Notes under the pieces: model-generated | The model's database searches: none | The model's input: only the letters and a program-made list of their open reading frames with translations | What the model was told of the DNA's origin: nothing | Part shown: positions 32,890 to 45,829 of the stretch, piece by piece | Layout of the letters: each line of letters begins with the position of its first letter | Numbering within the stretch: position 1 is the first letter of the stretch | Position numbers and translations under genes: made by a program | Assembly (NCBI GenBank): GCA_947179155.2 | Contig: OX359273.1 | Coordinates: forward strand, 12,401,001-12,465,000 | DNA length: 64,000 bases | Reading direction: 5' to 3' | Source: Hedera helix | Taxonomy: Eukaryota; Streptophyta; Magnoliopsida; Apiales; Araliaceae

Positions 32890-34384
32890 GTAAAGACTCA
32901 GAAAATGGCTAGCAGCCATGAAATCCGAGATGGACTCCATGTATGAGAACCTAGTATGGACTTCGGTTACTCTACTTAAGGGTAGTAAGTCTATTGAGTG
33001 TAAATGGGTCTTTAAAAGAAAGACTGGAACAGACAGCAATGTGGAGACCTATAAGGCCCGATTGGTTATAAAAGGTTTCAAACAAAGACAAGGTGTTGAC
33101 TATGATGAAACCTTCTCACCAGTAGCAATGCTTAAGTCCATTCGGATTTTGCTTGCGATTACGGCTTATTATGATTATGAAATCTAGCAAATGAACGTGA
33201 AAATTGTCTTCCACAATGGAAAACTAGAAGATGATGTATATATGATACAGTGGGAGGGTTTTGTTTCAAAAGTTAGAACAAATCAAGTCTATAAGCTAGA
33301 ACGGTCCATTTATAGATTGAAGCAAACTTCTCGAAGATGGAACATCCGTTTTGATGAGACAATCAAAGAGTTTAATTTTATCAAAAATAAGGAAGAACTA
33401 TGTGTGTACAAGAATGTTAGTAGGAGCACTGTCATATTCCTAGTATTATATGTTAATGATATATTACTTATAAGGAATGATGTTCCTATGCTTCAGTCGA
33501 TGAAGATATGGTTATCTAAACACTTCTCCATGAAGGATTTAGGAGAAGCATCCTATATTTTGGGAATTAAGATCTATAAAAATAGATTTAAGAAGATGCT
33601 CGACTTGTCCCAAAGAACGTACATTTATTCAATGCTGAAGATTCCAAAAGAGGACTCATACCGATGGGTCATAAAATACATCTCTCCAAAAAATAGGTCC
33701 CAAAGACACCTGAAGAGAGACCATATGAGTAAGATTCCTTATGCATCGACAATAGGATCTATTATGTACGAGATGATATGTACTAGACATGATGTTACTC
33801 ATGCACTTAGTGTAACATGCATATATCAGTCGAATCCTGGAGAAGAACACTAGAAGGCAATGAAAAATATCCTAAAATACTTAAGAAGAACTAAGGATGT
33901 ATTTCTTGTCTACGGTGGGGCTAATTTAAAATTAGAGGGCTATACAGACTCAAGTTTTTAAACTGAACAAGATGACAGTAAATCCATTTCGGGTTATGTG
34001 TTTACCTTAAATGGTGGCGCAGTGAGTTGGAAGAGTTCCAAGCAGTAAACAGTTGTTGATTCAGTGACAGAGGTAGTGTACATAGCTGTAAGTGAAGCTG
34101 CAAAGGAAGCTATTTGGATGAAAAAGTTCGTAACCAAACTCAGGATGTTTCCTAGCATTCAAGGACTAGTGCCTTTGTTTTGTGACAACAATGAATCTGT
34201 TGCACAAGCCAAGGAACCTAGGTCTCATCAGAAATCTAAACATGTGTTATGGCGATTTCATTTGATTAGAGAAATCATTGAAAGATGAGACGTTACCATG
34301 GAACTTGTGGACTCTCAAGACAACATTGTAGATCCATTTACTAAAGCATTAACTCAACAACAATTTGATCGTCGCTTAGAAAAT
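32890..34384 (+). pseudogene. Copia reverse transcriptase and RNase H (broken; ends beyond L)
   Basis: RT starts near AMKSEMDSMYENLVWTSV, then IECKWVFKRKTGTDSNV, YKARLVIKGFKQRQGVDYDE, TFSPVAMLKSIRILLAI. A 220-codon frame (33191-33853) holds LERSIYRLKQTSRRWN. It also holds LYVNDILLI, where the first catalytic Asp of YVDD is Asn (33455-33457). RNase H follows: GYTDSSF, SISGYVFTLNGGAVSWKSSK, PLFCDNNESVAQAK. The last codons (RRLENMG) run into L at 34390 and resume after it at 40101 as MRYHVDWL. An acidic run of DDDDDE at 32800-32870 is a local GATGAT expansion. Confidence 0.85.
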
Positions 34385-34389
34385 ATGGG

Positions 34390-35941
34390 TGATAATTGGA
34401 TTTTATATCAATTTATTGAATATTTTTAGACTAAATTATTTGTGCGTTTTTAAGTATTTTTAGTATTTTAGTTGTTTTATTTATTATTATGCATTATTAT
34501 TATTTTTATATTACTTTTAATTAAATTATATTTAATTTTGTAGGTAAATTAAAGTGGGATGGAAAAAGTGTTATTACAGTAAGCTTTGATAGCAATATTG
34601 TAAATATGAAGAACTGGTGGCATTTTTGTAATTTTGAGAAAATAGTTAGCGCGCCATGCACAACTTGAGTGGTTCACTGGGAAAAACGTTGAGTGACACC
34701 ATTTTCGTTGTGGGGTGGATCGCACATTGCGTGACAGCCTTAAGATCAGTACATGCACAGAATGATAACGTTTAAGGAATAAACAGGAAGTGGTAGGCGC
34801 CATGCGTGGACAGGTGTTGACTAGGTCAAAGAAGGGATAGGGCCTTGTTTGGCTACACATTATTGCTGCCAAAACGGGATTTTTGATTTAATTTGATTCC
34901 TACATGGATTTTAATTCTACTTTTGATTAGGAATATCATTGCAGCCTATAAATACACTACGATACTTATATTTTCAAGATATTAACATATATTAGAGCAT
35001 ATTATAATAGATTAGAATAGAGTAAATCAAGAGTAGTTATAAAATAAATTAGTAGAAGGATTTTTATCAGATCTAAAGGAGATTTCAACGCGGGATAATT
35101 ACACGGATTGAAGGCGAAGCGTCTGAGAACATGCTTAAATACAATTTTTTATCATTAACTATTCTCTTTAATTTTTATAATTTGAATTTAATTTATTATT
35201 TTATTAATTTGATTTCTTTTTCAGTTATGGGCTAATTTTTAATTGAGATTGCGATTGAACCCAATGTGTAGTTTAAATTAATTTATTTTCTGTTTAATTA
35301 TTAATGATTATATATGAAATTTTTTTATCATATTTTAGGCGGTCATATATAATTATTTGCGCATTAATTATTGAGATAATTTATATGAAATTAAAAGTAG
35401 ATTGTGGGTTTAGATCCGGATATGATAACTTGTGAATTCTTTTTAGGAATTTTAACATAATGATGTATATGATAAAAATATTTATATACCACATATAAAT
35501 TTTTGGGAATTTAAATTTAATGACTTCTGCTTAATTTAATTCACAAAAACCTATAGTGACTTATTTAAGTATGAGACACTTACTTGACATCGTTAAAGGC
35601 TCGTAAATATTATAAAGAATTCATGTTTAACAATTCTATATAATTAATTAATTAAAAAGAAAATAAAGAGATTTAAATAAAATATTGAGAAAAATTATAA
35701 TCTTAAACTTTTAAAATCTAATTTTTATCCTTGTCATTTAAATTGATTAGCTGTTAATTTAATTAGTTTTTATTTTATAATTTTAAATCATCTGTTTAAA
35801 TAAAATTAATTTGATATAAAATTAGTAATTGATAATAATTATTTTAAATTCCCTGTGGGTTCAACACTTGACCTTATCACAGTAATATTTTTGGGTTGCG
35901 TATACTTGCTTGTTAATTGCTAATTAAAACTTAGGCAAAGA
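34390..35941 (+). repeat. 5' LTR of L
   Basis: TGATAATTGGATTTTATATC starts both copies. The end here is CAAAGA where the 3' copy has AAAACA, so the terminal CA has mutated. A TATA box lies at 34947. The two LTRs differ at many sites, so the insertion is not recent. Confidence 0.86.
34947..34955 (+). promoter_or_regulatory. TATA box of L's 5' LTR
   Basis: TATAAATAC is kept in the 3' LTR at 39105-39113 and sits in matching context (GCCTATAAATACACTA). Confidence 0.65.
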
Positions 35942-35947
35942 AGTTTT

Positions 35948-35965
35948 TGGCGCTGTTGTCGAGGA
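35948..35965 (+). other. Primer-binding site of L
   Basis: TGGCGCTGTTGTCGAGGA is a mutated Asp-tRNA-type site of the Athila group, a few bases after the LTR. Confidence 0.75.
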
Positions 35966-36054
35966 ATTAAATTAATAATTTTTGCTAACATTAATTTAAA
36001 TTAAATTAATTTTAATTTAAACATTTTAATTTTATTTTAATTTCTTTTTAGGCA

Positions 36055-36716
36055 ATGGATGCATTTAATTATCAATGATCTTCTGAAGGGATGGAACAAT
36101 CAAGGTAAGAGTTAATTGAGCAATTGGCTGCACAAGTTGCAATGCTGTCAAGGAAATTTGACCCTTTTAAGAGCAGTCCACTAAGAATGCCTACTACCAG
36201 CATCAAGTCAACTATATCCCAAACTATTATTATCTGGGATGGCAAGATCATCCGAGCTATTCATGGAATAACAATCAAGATAAATTCTTTGTCCCAAGTT
36301 ATTACCATCAGGATTTTCGATACCCACTTCCACCACAACAAGTGCAAAAATCTAATTTGAAGGAAATTCTTGATAGGTTTTTAGAGCAAACTAAGATGAG
36401 AATGATTAATTACGAAGTTTTATCTCTAGAACTATCAAACCCGTCAGAATTTTCATATCATCCTTAATCATATGAAGTTTCGTGTCAACCTCCACCTCAA
36501 CAAGAGGAAAAATCAAACTTGGAGAAAATTCTTACAAGGTTTACAGAGTCTACCGAAAGGAGTACTAAAAACATTGAAGAAATAATAAGAGATTATGTAA
36601 TTCAAATGGAAGATAATGAGATTCAAATGGAACAAGTTGCCAATGTAGTAAACAATTTCCTTCATAATATTTTACTTAGTAATATAGAGATTAATTCTAT
36701 AGAGAAAGGTAAATAG
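36055..36716 (+). pseudogene. Gag-like frame of L
   Basis: ATG 36055 follows an acceptor-like TTTCTTTTTAGG. It reads MDAFNYQ with early stops, then LIEQLAAQVAMLSRKF. After a frameshift the frame at 36192-36716 reads YYYLGWQDHPSYSWNNNQ, the Athila gag 'GWRDHPNF' motif. Two similar blocks follow: PPQQVQKSNLKEILDRFLEQ and PPQQEEKSNLEKILTRFTES, an internal duplication of the Gln-rich, coiled-coil-like part. The capsid core is missing. It stops at 36716. Confidence 0.65.
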
Positions 36717-36795
36717 TAGTATGAGGAAGATGCATTAGAAAATGGTAAAGAGTTACACATAGCTAAAAGAGTAAATCTAAAGAGGTCTCGTTCGG

Positions 36796-37086
36796 ATGAG
36801 AAAAATGATAATGAGGTTGAAAAGAAGAGGAGCAATGGAAGAGGAAATGAATGATGAGGATGATCAAGTGGTGAGCTCAAATAATATTAAAAAAAAATCG
36901 ATTGTGCCTACCATGCAACAATTCAAGAATTTTGAGGGTTACTATCAGGTCGACTTTGTTAAAGGAAATAACTCGGATGAATTCAAGTTTAGGGGTGGTT
37001 CGCAATTTTTTAAGGATGTCATGGATTTTAAAGAAAAGACTAAAATGAGGTATGAAATGACAATTTTTGCTATTGAGCCTAATTGA
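36796..37086 (+). pseudogene. Unrecognised 96-codon ORF of L
   Basis: It starts MRKMIMRLKRRGAMEEEMND, has an acidic patch EDDQ, then FKNFEGYYQVDFVKGNN and FKEKTKMRYEMTIFAIEPN. I recognise no domain. It lies where pol is deleted, directly before the conserved TTGGGAGGCAACCCAA (37137). It could be a frameshifted extension of gag: the other frame at 36717-36850 is also charged (NLKRSRSDEKNDNEVEKK). It could also be captured sequence. Confidence 0.4.
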
Positions 37087-38530
37087 AAGAAAAAGGAAAG
37101 GGAATAGTCAGATTGAGACTTTAAAACAAGCGCTTATTGGGAGGCAACCCAAATTCAAGTTTTAGTTTTAGTTTTTTTATTTTATTTTATTTTTAGTAGT
37201 AAATTTTAGTTATTTATTTTAATATTTTATTTTTGTTTTATTTCAGGTTTATTCTATGTAATCCAGTCTTAGAAGATGAGGAGAAAAATGCTACATATTC
37301 AGGGGAGTCATTTGTTTTTAATTTTTAATTTTATTTTTTACATTGAGGACAATGTTTCTTTTCAGTTTGGGGGTATGAGTAAATTTTGAAAGAATTTTAT
37401 TTTATTTTTTTTTTATTTTAGTTTAATTTTTTGAATTTTATGGGTATATTCATAGCAAACTCTCACAAGACACAACTCGTTCGCTTGGGGTAACCTTGAA
37501 GTTTAAAGGCTTGTTGCACATGCTAACTGCAATTGTGTTTCCTACGAAAATGAGATAGCTTTTTTAGGTTGAGTCACTTGGAAAATGAATTAATTGAATT
37601 AAATTTATAGTCGATGATAAAAAATTTGATTTTTATTTAATAACGTTTTGGAAAATTGATAAATTTTTGATTCATTTTAGCTATTTGTTGGTTATTACAT
37701 TGCTAGTGATCCTTTAAAAATTTTAAGCACATATCTATTTGTGTTGAGCTAATTTTAACTTAGAGAAAGTTTATGTGTTTAGATACTTGTGAGGGATATT
37801 AATTTTCATTATAACTTATTTTAATTATAGTTTAAAGTGTGATATAGGTGAAATTTAATTTGGGGGATTTAAAAGGGAAAAAAATATTGGAATAAGTAGC
37901 TTGACTAGTTTAATTTTGTGACATTTGTTACTTAAGTTAATAGATCATTAGGAGTGTCTCTACACTTAGTGCCCTAAAGTCAACTGTTTTGGGAGACTTC
38001 GGTCAAACACTTATTACATGGTTAACTCTGAAAGCCTAAGAAAATTAGACATTACACACGTTAAGAATGCAATTTGAAGTGAGATGGAGTATAAAATGCA
38101 CTCACTTAAAAAATATATATATATGAAAAATAAAAAAAAATAAAAAATTGAAAACAAACTTTGGATATTTTAAATTTTATTTTGCTTGTATTAAGTTTTG
38201 AGATATGTTAAAATTAAGTATATAGAGTATTAAATATCTTTTATGTGGCATTTGAATTATATGAAATTATTTGAGTTTTGATTAGTTTGATACATTTGGA
38301 ATCACACACACACGAAGGGTCAAGAGTCATGTAAAATTAATAAATATGTTAAAAAGTTTAGCTTTGCATGATTTTGATATTTTTCGAAGTTATTATTTAA
38401 AAATTCTTGAGGTTATTAATTTTATTCATATTGATTCATCCCTTGAGTAATTTTTGGTTGAGTTAGTAGAGTCTTAGTTTTTATTTTTGTTCTGTTTGAG
38501 GGCAAGTAAAGAGTTAAGTTTGGAAGTATT
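37087..38530 (+). other. 3' non-coding region of L
   Basis: No gene. In order it holds TTGGGAGGCAACCCAA (37137), an internal polypurine-like tract (37343-37377) and a block shared with K (37458-37560, GTTTAAAGGCTTGTTGCACA). A block shared with I follows (37967-37995, GTGCCCTAAAGTCAACTG), then GGAGTATAAAATGCACTC (38085) and the terminal purine tract (38511-38530). Confidence 0.75.
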
Positions 38531-40095
38531 TGATAATTGGATTTTATATCTATTTATTGAATATTTTTAGTCTGAATTATTTATGAGTTTTAAAGTATTT
38601 TTAATTCTTTAGGTTTTTTATTTATTATTATACATTATTATAAAATTATAATTATATTATTTTTGATTAATTTATATTTAATTTTGTCGTTAAATTAAAG
38701 TGGTATGGCAAAAGTGTAATTACAACAAGCTTTGATGGCAATCTCATAAATATGAAGAACTGGTGGCATTTTTCTAATTTTGAGCAAGTGGTTGGCGCGC
38801 CATGCACGCCTGGAGTGGTTCACCAGGACAAACGTGGAGCGACGCTGTTTTCACTGTAGGGTGGAATTAATAATAGACTGCACATTGCGCGATAGCCTTA
38901 GGATTAGTACATGCATGGAATGATGGCGTTTTAGGAATAAGCAAGAAGTGGCAGGCGTCATGCACAGACAGGCATTGATTCGGTCAAAATGGGGACAAGG
39001 CCTTGTTTGGCTACACATTATTGCTACCAGAACGGGATTTTTTATTTAATTTGATTCCTATATAGATTTTAATTCCACTTTTGATTAGGATTGTTATTGT
39101 GGCCTATAAATACACTATGATACTCATATTTTCAGGATATTAACATATATTAGTGCAGATTATAATAGATTAGAATAAAGTAAATTAGGAGTAGTTATAA
39201 AATAAATTAGTAGAAGGATTTTTATCAGATCTAAAGGAGATTTTAATGTGGAATAATTACACGGATTGAAGGCGGAGCTTCAGAAATCACACTTAAATAA
39301 AGATTTTTATCTTTAACTCTTCTCTTTAATTTTTATAATTTGAATTTAATTTATTATTTGATTTCTTTTTCAGTTATGGGCTAAATTTTAATTGAGATTG
39401 TGATAGAGCCCAATGTGTAGTTTAATTTTCTTTTTTTTTGTTTAATTATTAATGATTATATATGAATTATTTATCATATTTTGTGCATTTGTGTATAATT
39501 ATTTACGCAGTAATTATTGAGATAATTTGTATGAAATAAAAAGTGGATTATAGGTTTAGATTCAGATATGATAACATATGAATTTGTGGATTCTTTTTAG
39601 AAAGAGTGGCATAATAGTGTATAGGATGAAAACATCTATATGCCACATGTAACTTTTTGGGAATCTGAATTTAATGACTTTTGCTTAATTTAATTCGCAT
39701 AAACCTATAGTGATTTATTTAAGTATGAGATACTTATTTGGCATCGTTAGAGGCGCGTAACTATTATAAAGAATTCCTAATTATTAATTATATATATTTA
39801 ATTAATTAAAAAATGAGTGAAAAGGTTTAAATAAAGTATTGAAAAAAATTATAATATTAAATATTTAAAATATGATTTTATCCTTGTCATTTAAATTAAT
39901 TAGTTGTTAATTTTAATTAATTTTTATTTTATAATTTTAAATCAGCTGTTTAAATAAAATTAATTTGATATAAAATTAGTAATTAGTAATAATTATTTTT
40001 AATTCACTATGGGTTCGACCCTCGACTTTATCACTTCATTACTTGTAGGCTGCATATACTTGCATGTTAATTGCTAATTAAAAATTATGAAAACA
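38531..40095 (+). repeat. 3' LTR of L
   Basis: Starts TGATAATTGG and ends AAAACA before the ATGGG target copy. It aligns with 34390-35941. Confidence 0.86.
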
Positions 40096-40142
40096 ATGGG
40101 AATGAGATACCATGTCGATTGACTTTAGTGCAAATGGAAGAT

Positions 40143-41331
40143 TGAAAGTAGTATACACACAAGTCAATCACATTTGGTGCGATGTAGTATATATTTTGTA
40201 ATATTATTCATTTATTATTAAAAGAATTTATTTATACAAATGTATTTTCTTTATCCATATTTAATTATTTAATTAATTATGATAAACCCATAGTTTTGAG
40301 CAATACTTTTAGAATCATGATGATAATCATGCTAATAAGATCTAAATTCTAGATATAACTAAAATTATTTCTAATCGTGGAATTACTAAAATGTGGATTA
40401 ATAAATTCTGATAGATTAGTACGTATTATGTTTGCTCTCATGGAGATGATGAATGATCTCATAATCATTTGTGTGGATACACTAAAGCAAGTATGTAGGT
40501 GCTGATTAGAGAATAAGTTCACTGAACATGACGCTAATGGAACACCTAATGGAGTTTTACTTGCCTATTAATAGGAGTTCCTTTGTGATAGTAGTACAAG
40601 TAATCTTTGGACTTGAGATTATCATAGTATCTTGTGTATGATAAGTTACTTTGATATATTCCTTAAGACATTTACGGTATACCAAAGAGTATGATTGGGT
40701 ATAATAAGTCGTACATGGAGATAGGTGAATAATCAACAAATGATCTACCACTTCTAATAAAATGAGAGAATTTCCTGTGTGATTCGATAAATGACAACTC
40801 AATAGTCCTTAGCTAAGGCAGAATGAAATTAAAAAGGAGTTTCTAATTTGCATTATTTAGAATTGTGCATTTAAGAATCGAAATGCATATGATCAAATAA
40901 AATAAGACTTGATAGTAATTTCATGTGTTATATTTGATTAAGACATTGTATGGTAGAATGATTGAATTGTACAGTAACTATTCGTGGAATATGTTCTTTT
41001 ATGATCGAATGTTGAAATCTATATTATCTTAAAAGTCGTTGATCGCTAAGGGGGCTTACCCTTATGGTGGAATAAATATTATTTATTTAAATAAATTAAA
41101 TAGTTTAATTTATTTATATAAATAAGATAAGAATGGTTCTAATTAATTTATTCTACAACTGGTTTAATATGGAGAACATAAAGGGACACGCTGCAAAAGA
41201 AAAATATTTATTTAAGAAGTTAAGTGGTATAATCTTAATAATAAATTTATATTATGGTGATAGAATAAATTAAATAGCTTAATATTTATAATTTAGTATT
41301 TTAAAAATATTCATTATAAATTAATAAGAGG

Positions 41332-41421
<90 letters not shown>

Positions 41422-41985
41422 TAGTTCATAAATGGTTTAGGAATTAATTAATAAGAGTACTCTCACAATGAATAATTAAGTTCCTAAATAGTTTAGGTAT
41501 TGTAATTATTATATTAAATTAATTTAATTTCTAATTAGACTGCAAGTTAAATCAAAACCCTATTCCTAAATAGTCTAGGGTGATTGGATAAGTCTTATTA
41601 TGAATTAGGGTTACTCGCTATTTTCTCTACATCTAAGAAATTAGAAGAGAGAGAAAATTAGGGTTTTCCACCACCCAATTCTTGAACCTATATTTTTCTT
41701 GGTGGATCACCTCTAGAGACTACACATTTGGATAGCTAACGTTGATCTAAGGAATCTAATTAGTGGATTTGGAGAAGAACGCGAAGGAATTGGAGTTGAA
41801 CTCGTACCTGTAGAAGGTTAGTGTCTACAAGGGTATAACTCTCTAACTTCTTCTTGTTTGATTAATAATTGAGCATAAAGGTCGATCCTGATTATGGTTT
41901 GTAAAATTTTAAAATTTTATTTTACCATGTTACCCCTCTTTTTATGCAATTTGATTATATGTCTATAGATTTTTGTAAACCAACA
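40143..41985 (+). repeat. 3' LTR of the copia element
   Basis: GCAAATGGAAGAT (purine-rich) precedes TGAAAGTAGTATACACAC, the typical copia LTR start after the DWL end of pol. The end AAACCAACA matches 25122. It contains a long (ATT)n array (about 41334-41422). Its start is inferred by analogy because the 5' copy of that part is lost. Confidence 0.72.
41334..41422. repeat. (ATT)n microsatellite
   Basis: About 29 units with one interruption (AGT), inside the copia LTR. Confidence 0.9.
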
Positions 41986-44900
41986 AAAAGGGCATGAAGA
42001 GACACTCTAAAATAAAGCGTTGCGTTTATCTGAGGCCAACCTATCCTAGGGTTATTTTCACAGGCTTTTTGTCATGAAGGTCCCTAGATCTTTGTAATCT
42101 TCCGACTGGTGCAGATCTGGTGGATGCTTTTCCTGAGCCTCTCCGAGAAATGACCCTTTGAGTCCAGTAATCACGCATCTGACGGGTTCGCCTCCTGGTG
42201 GAGGAATCTCACAACATTTATTCATATACATTCATCGTGCCTCACCTCATGTAAATGATAAATTTCATGAAACACTAAAAATGTGTGATGCAATAAGCAA
42301 GATAAAAATAAAAATAGAAAGCAATAAAGTAAAGCACACAATACAAAAATAAAGTACACAAAACAAGGCAACAAACTTAAACATAAAGGAAAAACATTAG
42401 GAAGTGACGTGGCTTAAGCCTCTATAAAAGTCCCCTGCAGAGTCAACGCCATGATTTTTTTTAAGTTTAAAAATCTATGTGTGGGGTTAAGGGTGATTTT
42501 GGAAAAAGCCCGACTTATGCCTACGTGTTTTGAAATTTTGATTTAAAGATGGGAAAATTAGATATATTCACCAATTGGTATAGATGTAAATGGATGTACC
42601 ATCTCATCCAAAATTTTGAGTTTTAATAAATAAGATGACCCACATGTGACTTCGTAAAATTAGCTCGAAAACGAGATTCCAAGAGTTTGTGGCTTATTTA
42701 AGCGAGGGGAATGTGTTAGGAACCCCCGCATTTCGTGAAACACAATTACCGCTTTCCTAATGTTTTTCCTAAAATTTAAATAAGTTGCCTTAAAAAGAAG
42801 TGTAAGAGTGTGTGCCTCGTTCCTTGCACCTAAGTGGGTTGTGTTGATAAGGGAACATCCATGATATCATCACCTAGAGTCAATTTGAGTTTTTAAACTA
42901 AGGAAACCTAAGGTCTTGTATCCCAGGGCATATAAGTAGAGATAGAAAACGAAATCTAAAGTTTCGTTTTCTAGGGTCAATGTGCAAAGAAAGTCTAAGG
43001 TATATATCGTCTTTTAAACTGTCTAAATTATGGCAAAATGGAAACTTAGTTATCGTCTCCTAGAGTTATCATGCAAAGAAAGCCTAAGGTATTGTCTCCT
43101 AAGCCTTCTAAGTCATGGTAAAAAGGAAGTATAAGGTATTGTCTCCTAAAGAACCTAGATCATTTTGTGTGCATTATCTTGAAAGTAATTTGAGCCTCTT
43201 TTCTTAAGGACGAGGAATTTTGATTTGAAAGTCTTTTAAAAACTTGAATTTATGTGAATGTTTTTTGAAAAGTCATTTCTATTGAAAAGATGTCTTTTAG
43301 GGTTTTAAAAAATCATTCTTTAAGGAGTTGTTTTCTTGAAATGGTCATATATGTATAGATTTATTGGAAATTAATGTTTTGAAAAATGAGTTTTGCATAA
43401 TATACTCTTTTTAATTTGGAAAGCATTTGATCTTATATGATAATATATTGATGAAAATTAGGATTTTGAAAAAAAAAATGTTTTTTGGAATCCTTTTGTC
43501 AAATAGAAAACAAGGCTCAACTTACTTCCAATTTTAGCCTAAAATTTATTTTAATAAGTTAATTCGATTTAATTTAAAGGATCTTTTTTACTTTTTTCTT
43601 TAAAAAAACATTTTTATCTGACAAAAATAAAATCAAGCATCAGAATAGGGTTAGCTCGCTACCCATGGGCTTGTAAGACATCTATGTAACCCCAAACACC
43701 TCAAAATAATAAAAAAAATCTACTATAACTGGGTTTTAAACTCAATTTTAGGACATGAAAGTCGTCTAAATTATTTCAAGGCCCAAACATAATTGCACAT
43801 CACCAAATCTAAAAATTACAACCATTTTCTAAGTCTATCATGGGAGTATCATTCAATTCTCATTAAATATAAAAAAATTAAGGGCATTGAATTCATCTAT
43901 AGGCTCACATAATTCTTATTTAAGCCCAACAAAATATTAAGATTTATAAATAAAATTTAGAGTTTAGGAAGGGGGATTCATAAACCCTAAATTTATTGTA
44001 TCCAACGAAATACCAACAAAATCACAATTATGAAACTAGTTACATTATACGAATATAATTACATCACCAAAATATTATCTACATCATGAAAATCTAATTA
44101 CACTAATAAGATCTAACAAAAGAATTTTGGATCTACGGATTAAGACCCATAAACTCAAATTTTCATAGATCCACAAATCAACACCATAATATTTCAAAAT
44201 CACAATAATCTACCTACAAATCAATTAACGCCCAAAAGGATTTCCTAGGAAGTTAGGATAAAATATTTCTATTTGTGAAAAATTCTACCAAACAACCCAT
44301 TATTAACCCAGCTAGGATCCAAACACCACTAGTAATAAACTACAATGCTTAGAGATCCTCAAAATGAAGAAATAAATATCAAACAATCAAAGCTTGGAGC
44401 ATTAAAAATCCATAAGAAATGAAAATGAAGAAGAATAAGTAGGAAAATGAACATTGAGAGTGAGATATCTTTAAATTTAATGGTCTTTTCTTCCTTTTAG
44501 CTTCTAATGGGATCCTTTGAGATATATTGAAAGATTTTTGTAAGAACAAATAGATTCATGGTTCTAGATATATTTTAGAAGGGTTTTCTCTCTATTTTTT
44601 TGAGTTTCTCTATCTTTTTCTTTCTTCTCCTCATCGCAAAATGAGCAAAATGGTCTGATATAGCCCAAAATGAGTAGGCGCGCGGCGAAGCCCTAGAGCT
44701 AGCATGTTGGTGCCCAAGTGGACCCCAGATGCTCCTATTTTGGCTCTTGCACTAAAACGATCAAATCTTGCAATCCGAAAAGAGCTAGGAGATGTGTCAC
44801 CCTAATCCATAAAGCTCTTTCCAAGACCTTCACAATGGTACTAAATTTGATTATGTTTAGATCTATAATGAAGGAGGAAAATGGTAAAAAAGAAGAAGGA

Positions 44901-45636
44901 AAAAAACTATTTTATTGCATACGATAGCCATCACCTTGTACTTCCCCTTTGCACGTTGGTACCCTATGCCCTCCAAGTAACTCTCATTGTCTTTATGAGC
45001 ATTCCTTTGATATCCCAAACTTATTATGACTTTACATTATTGCACTCCTCATAGAATTCAATAATTTGTGCAAATTTTGGAGGTCTACATAAATGATATA
45101 CTTGGTTGAAGTGTTAATTGACGAGGCCAATTTTTTGAATCAAAGAGAATCTCTCTTTCTTTCTTGTTGGGCAACTTGTTGTTATTAGTGTTAGGATAAT
45201 GATATATATTGAGATTTTATATGTCGACTTTTTAGTTGCGAGTTACGTGGATAATTATAGTTAATAATATTTTAACGATGTATTTGATATAGTAGACTAA
45301 TTTTATAATCCTATTACATCTCATATATTAATATATGTCATAATTTTAATTCAACATAAAAACCTCGCGATACATAGAACGACTCTTAGTGTTATGCTTA
45401 AAAACTTAGCTCACGTGTGGCCTTTTATTTTATTTATTTTTTATAAAGAGTTAGTAGCACACGAATTTTAGCTTAGGATGATAAAATAAGAGAAAAACTT
45501 GGGCCAAAAGAGACATCTGACTCAAAAAAAATAAGTACGTACTACATCTATTCTGAATTATAAGATTATTAGTAATTGCAAGTGCTTCAAGGCACGGCAT
45601 AACGAAAAATTAAATTAAAATTTGAAAAATAAAAAT
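41986..45636. other. Poorly recognised DNA with an Ogre/Tat-like primer-site remnant
   Basis: No gene was found. On the minus strand, TGGCGTTGACTCTGCAGGGG (42433-42452) resembles the Arg-tRNA-type site TGGCGACTCTGCTGGGGAC of Ogre/Tat gypsy elements, which suggests an LTR to its right. TGTGTTAGGAACCCCCGCAT (near 42710) and three imperfect copies of CTAAGGTATTGTCTCCTAA (42990-43160) lie downstream. A perfect 10-bp stem hairpin lies at 42945-42971. Neither LTR end could be fixed. Confidence 0.4.
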
Positions 45637-45736
45637 ATTATTATTATTAAGAAAATTATAAAATATAAATATTATTATTATCGGTATTATTATTAATATT
45701 ATTGTAGTTATTATTATTATTATAAGTATTATTATG

Positions 45737-45828
<92 letters not shown>
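45637..45828. repeat. (ATT)n microsatellite abutting J2
   Basis: Imperfect ATT units are followed by a pure run of about 30 from 45737. It ends exactly where LTR J2 begins (45829). Confidence 0.9.

Positions 45829-45829
<1 letters not shown>

Larger units (their letters stand above)
34390..40095 (+). mobile_element. Non-autonomous gag-only Athila relative 'L', TSD ATGGG
   Basis: It is flanked by ATGGG at 34385-34389 and 40096-40100. Removing it rejoins the copia RNase H frame. The LTRs are 34390-35941 and 38531-40095. There is a primer site at 35948, a gag-like frame, an unknown short ORF and a 3' region like K's. It has no protease, RT or integrase, so it would have depended on a helper. 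This fits the class named TR-GAG (terminal-repeat retrotransposon with a gag domain). Confidence 0.88.
25072..41985 (+). mobile_element. Ty1/copia element with nested E and L
   Basis: The order is LTR end, primer-site remnant, long leader, gag, protease, integrase, RT, RNase H, LTR, which is the copia order. The 5' LTR survives only as ~50 bp (25072-25122) that matches the end of the 3' LTR (40143-41985). E sits in the leader and L near the end of RNase H. Many stops show it is dead. The wording DANKLTGPNYDDWLRNLRI and MGMRY...DWL suits Tnt1/Tork-like copia, but I hold that sub-lineage loosely. Confidence 0.8.

Noticed and set aside
41334..41422. (ATT)n runs as functional elements
   Set aside because: Ordinary microsatellites inside or beside LTRs, with no further structure.
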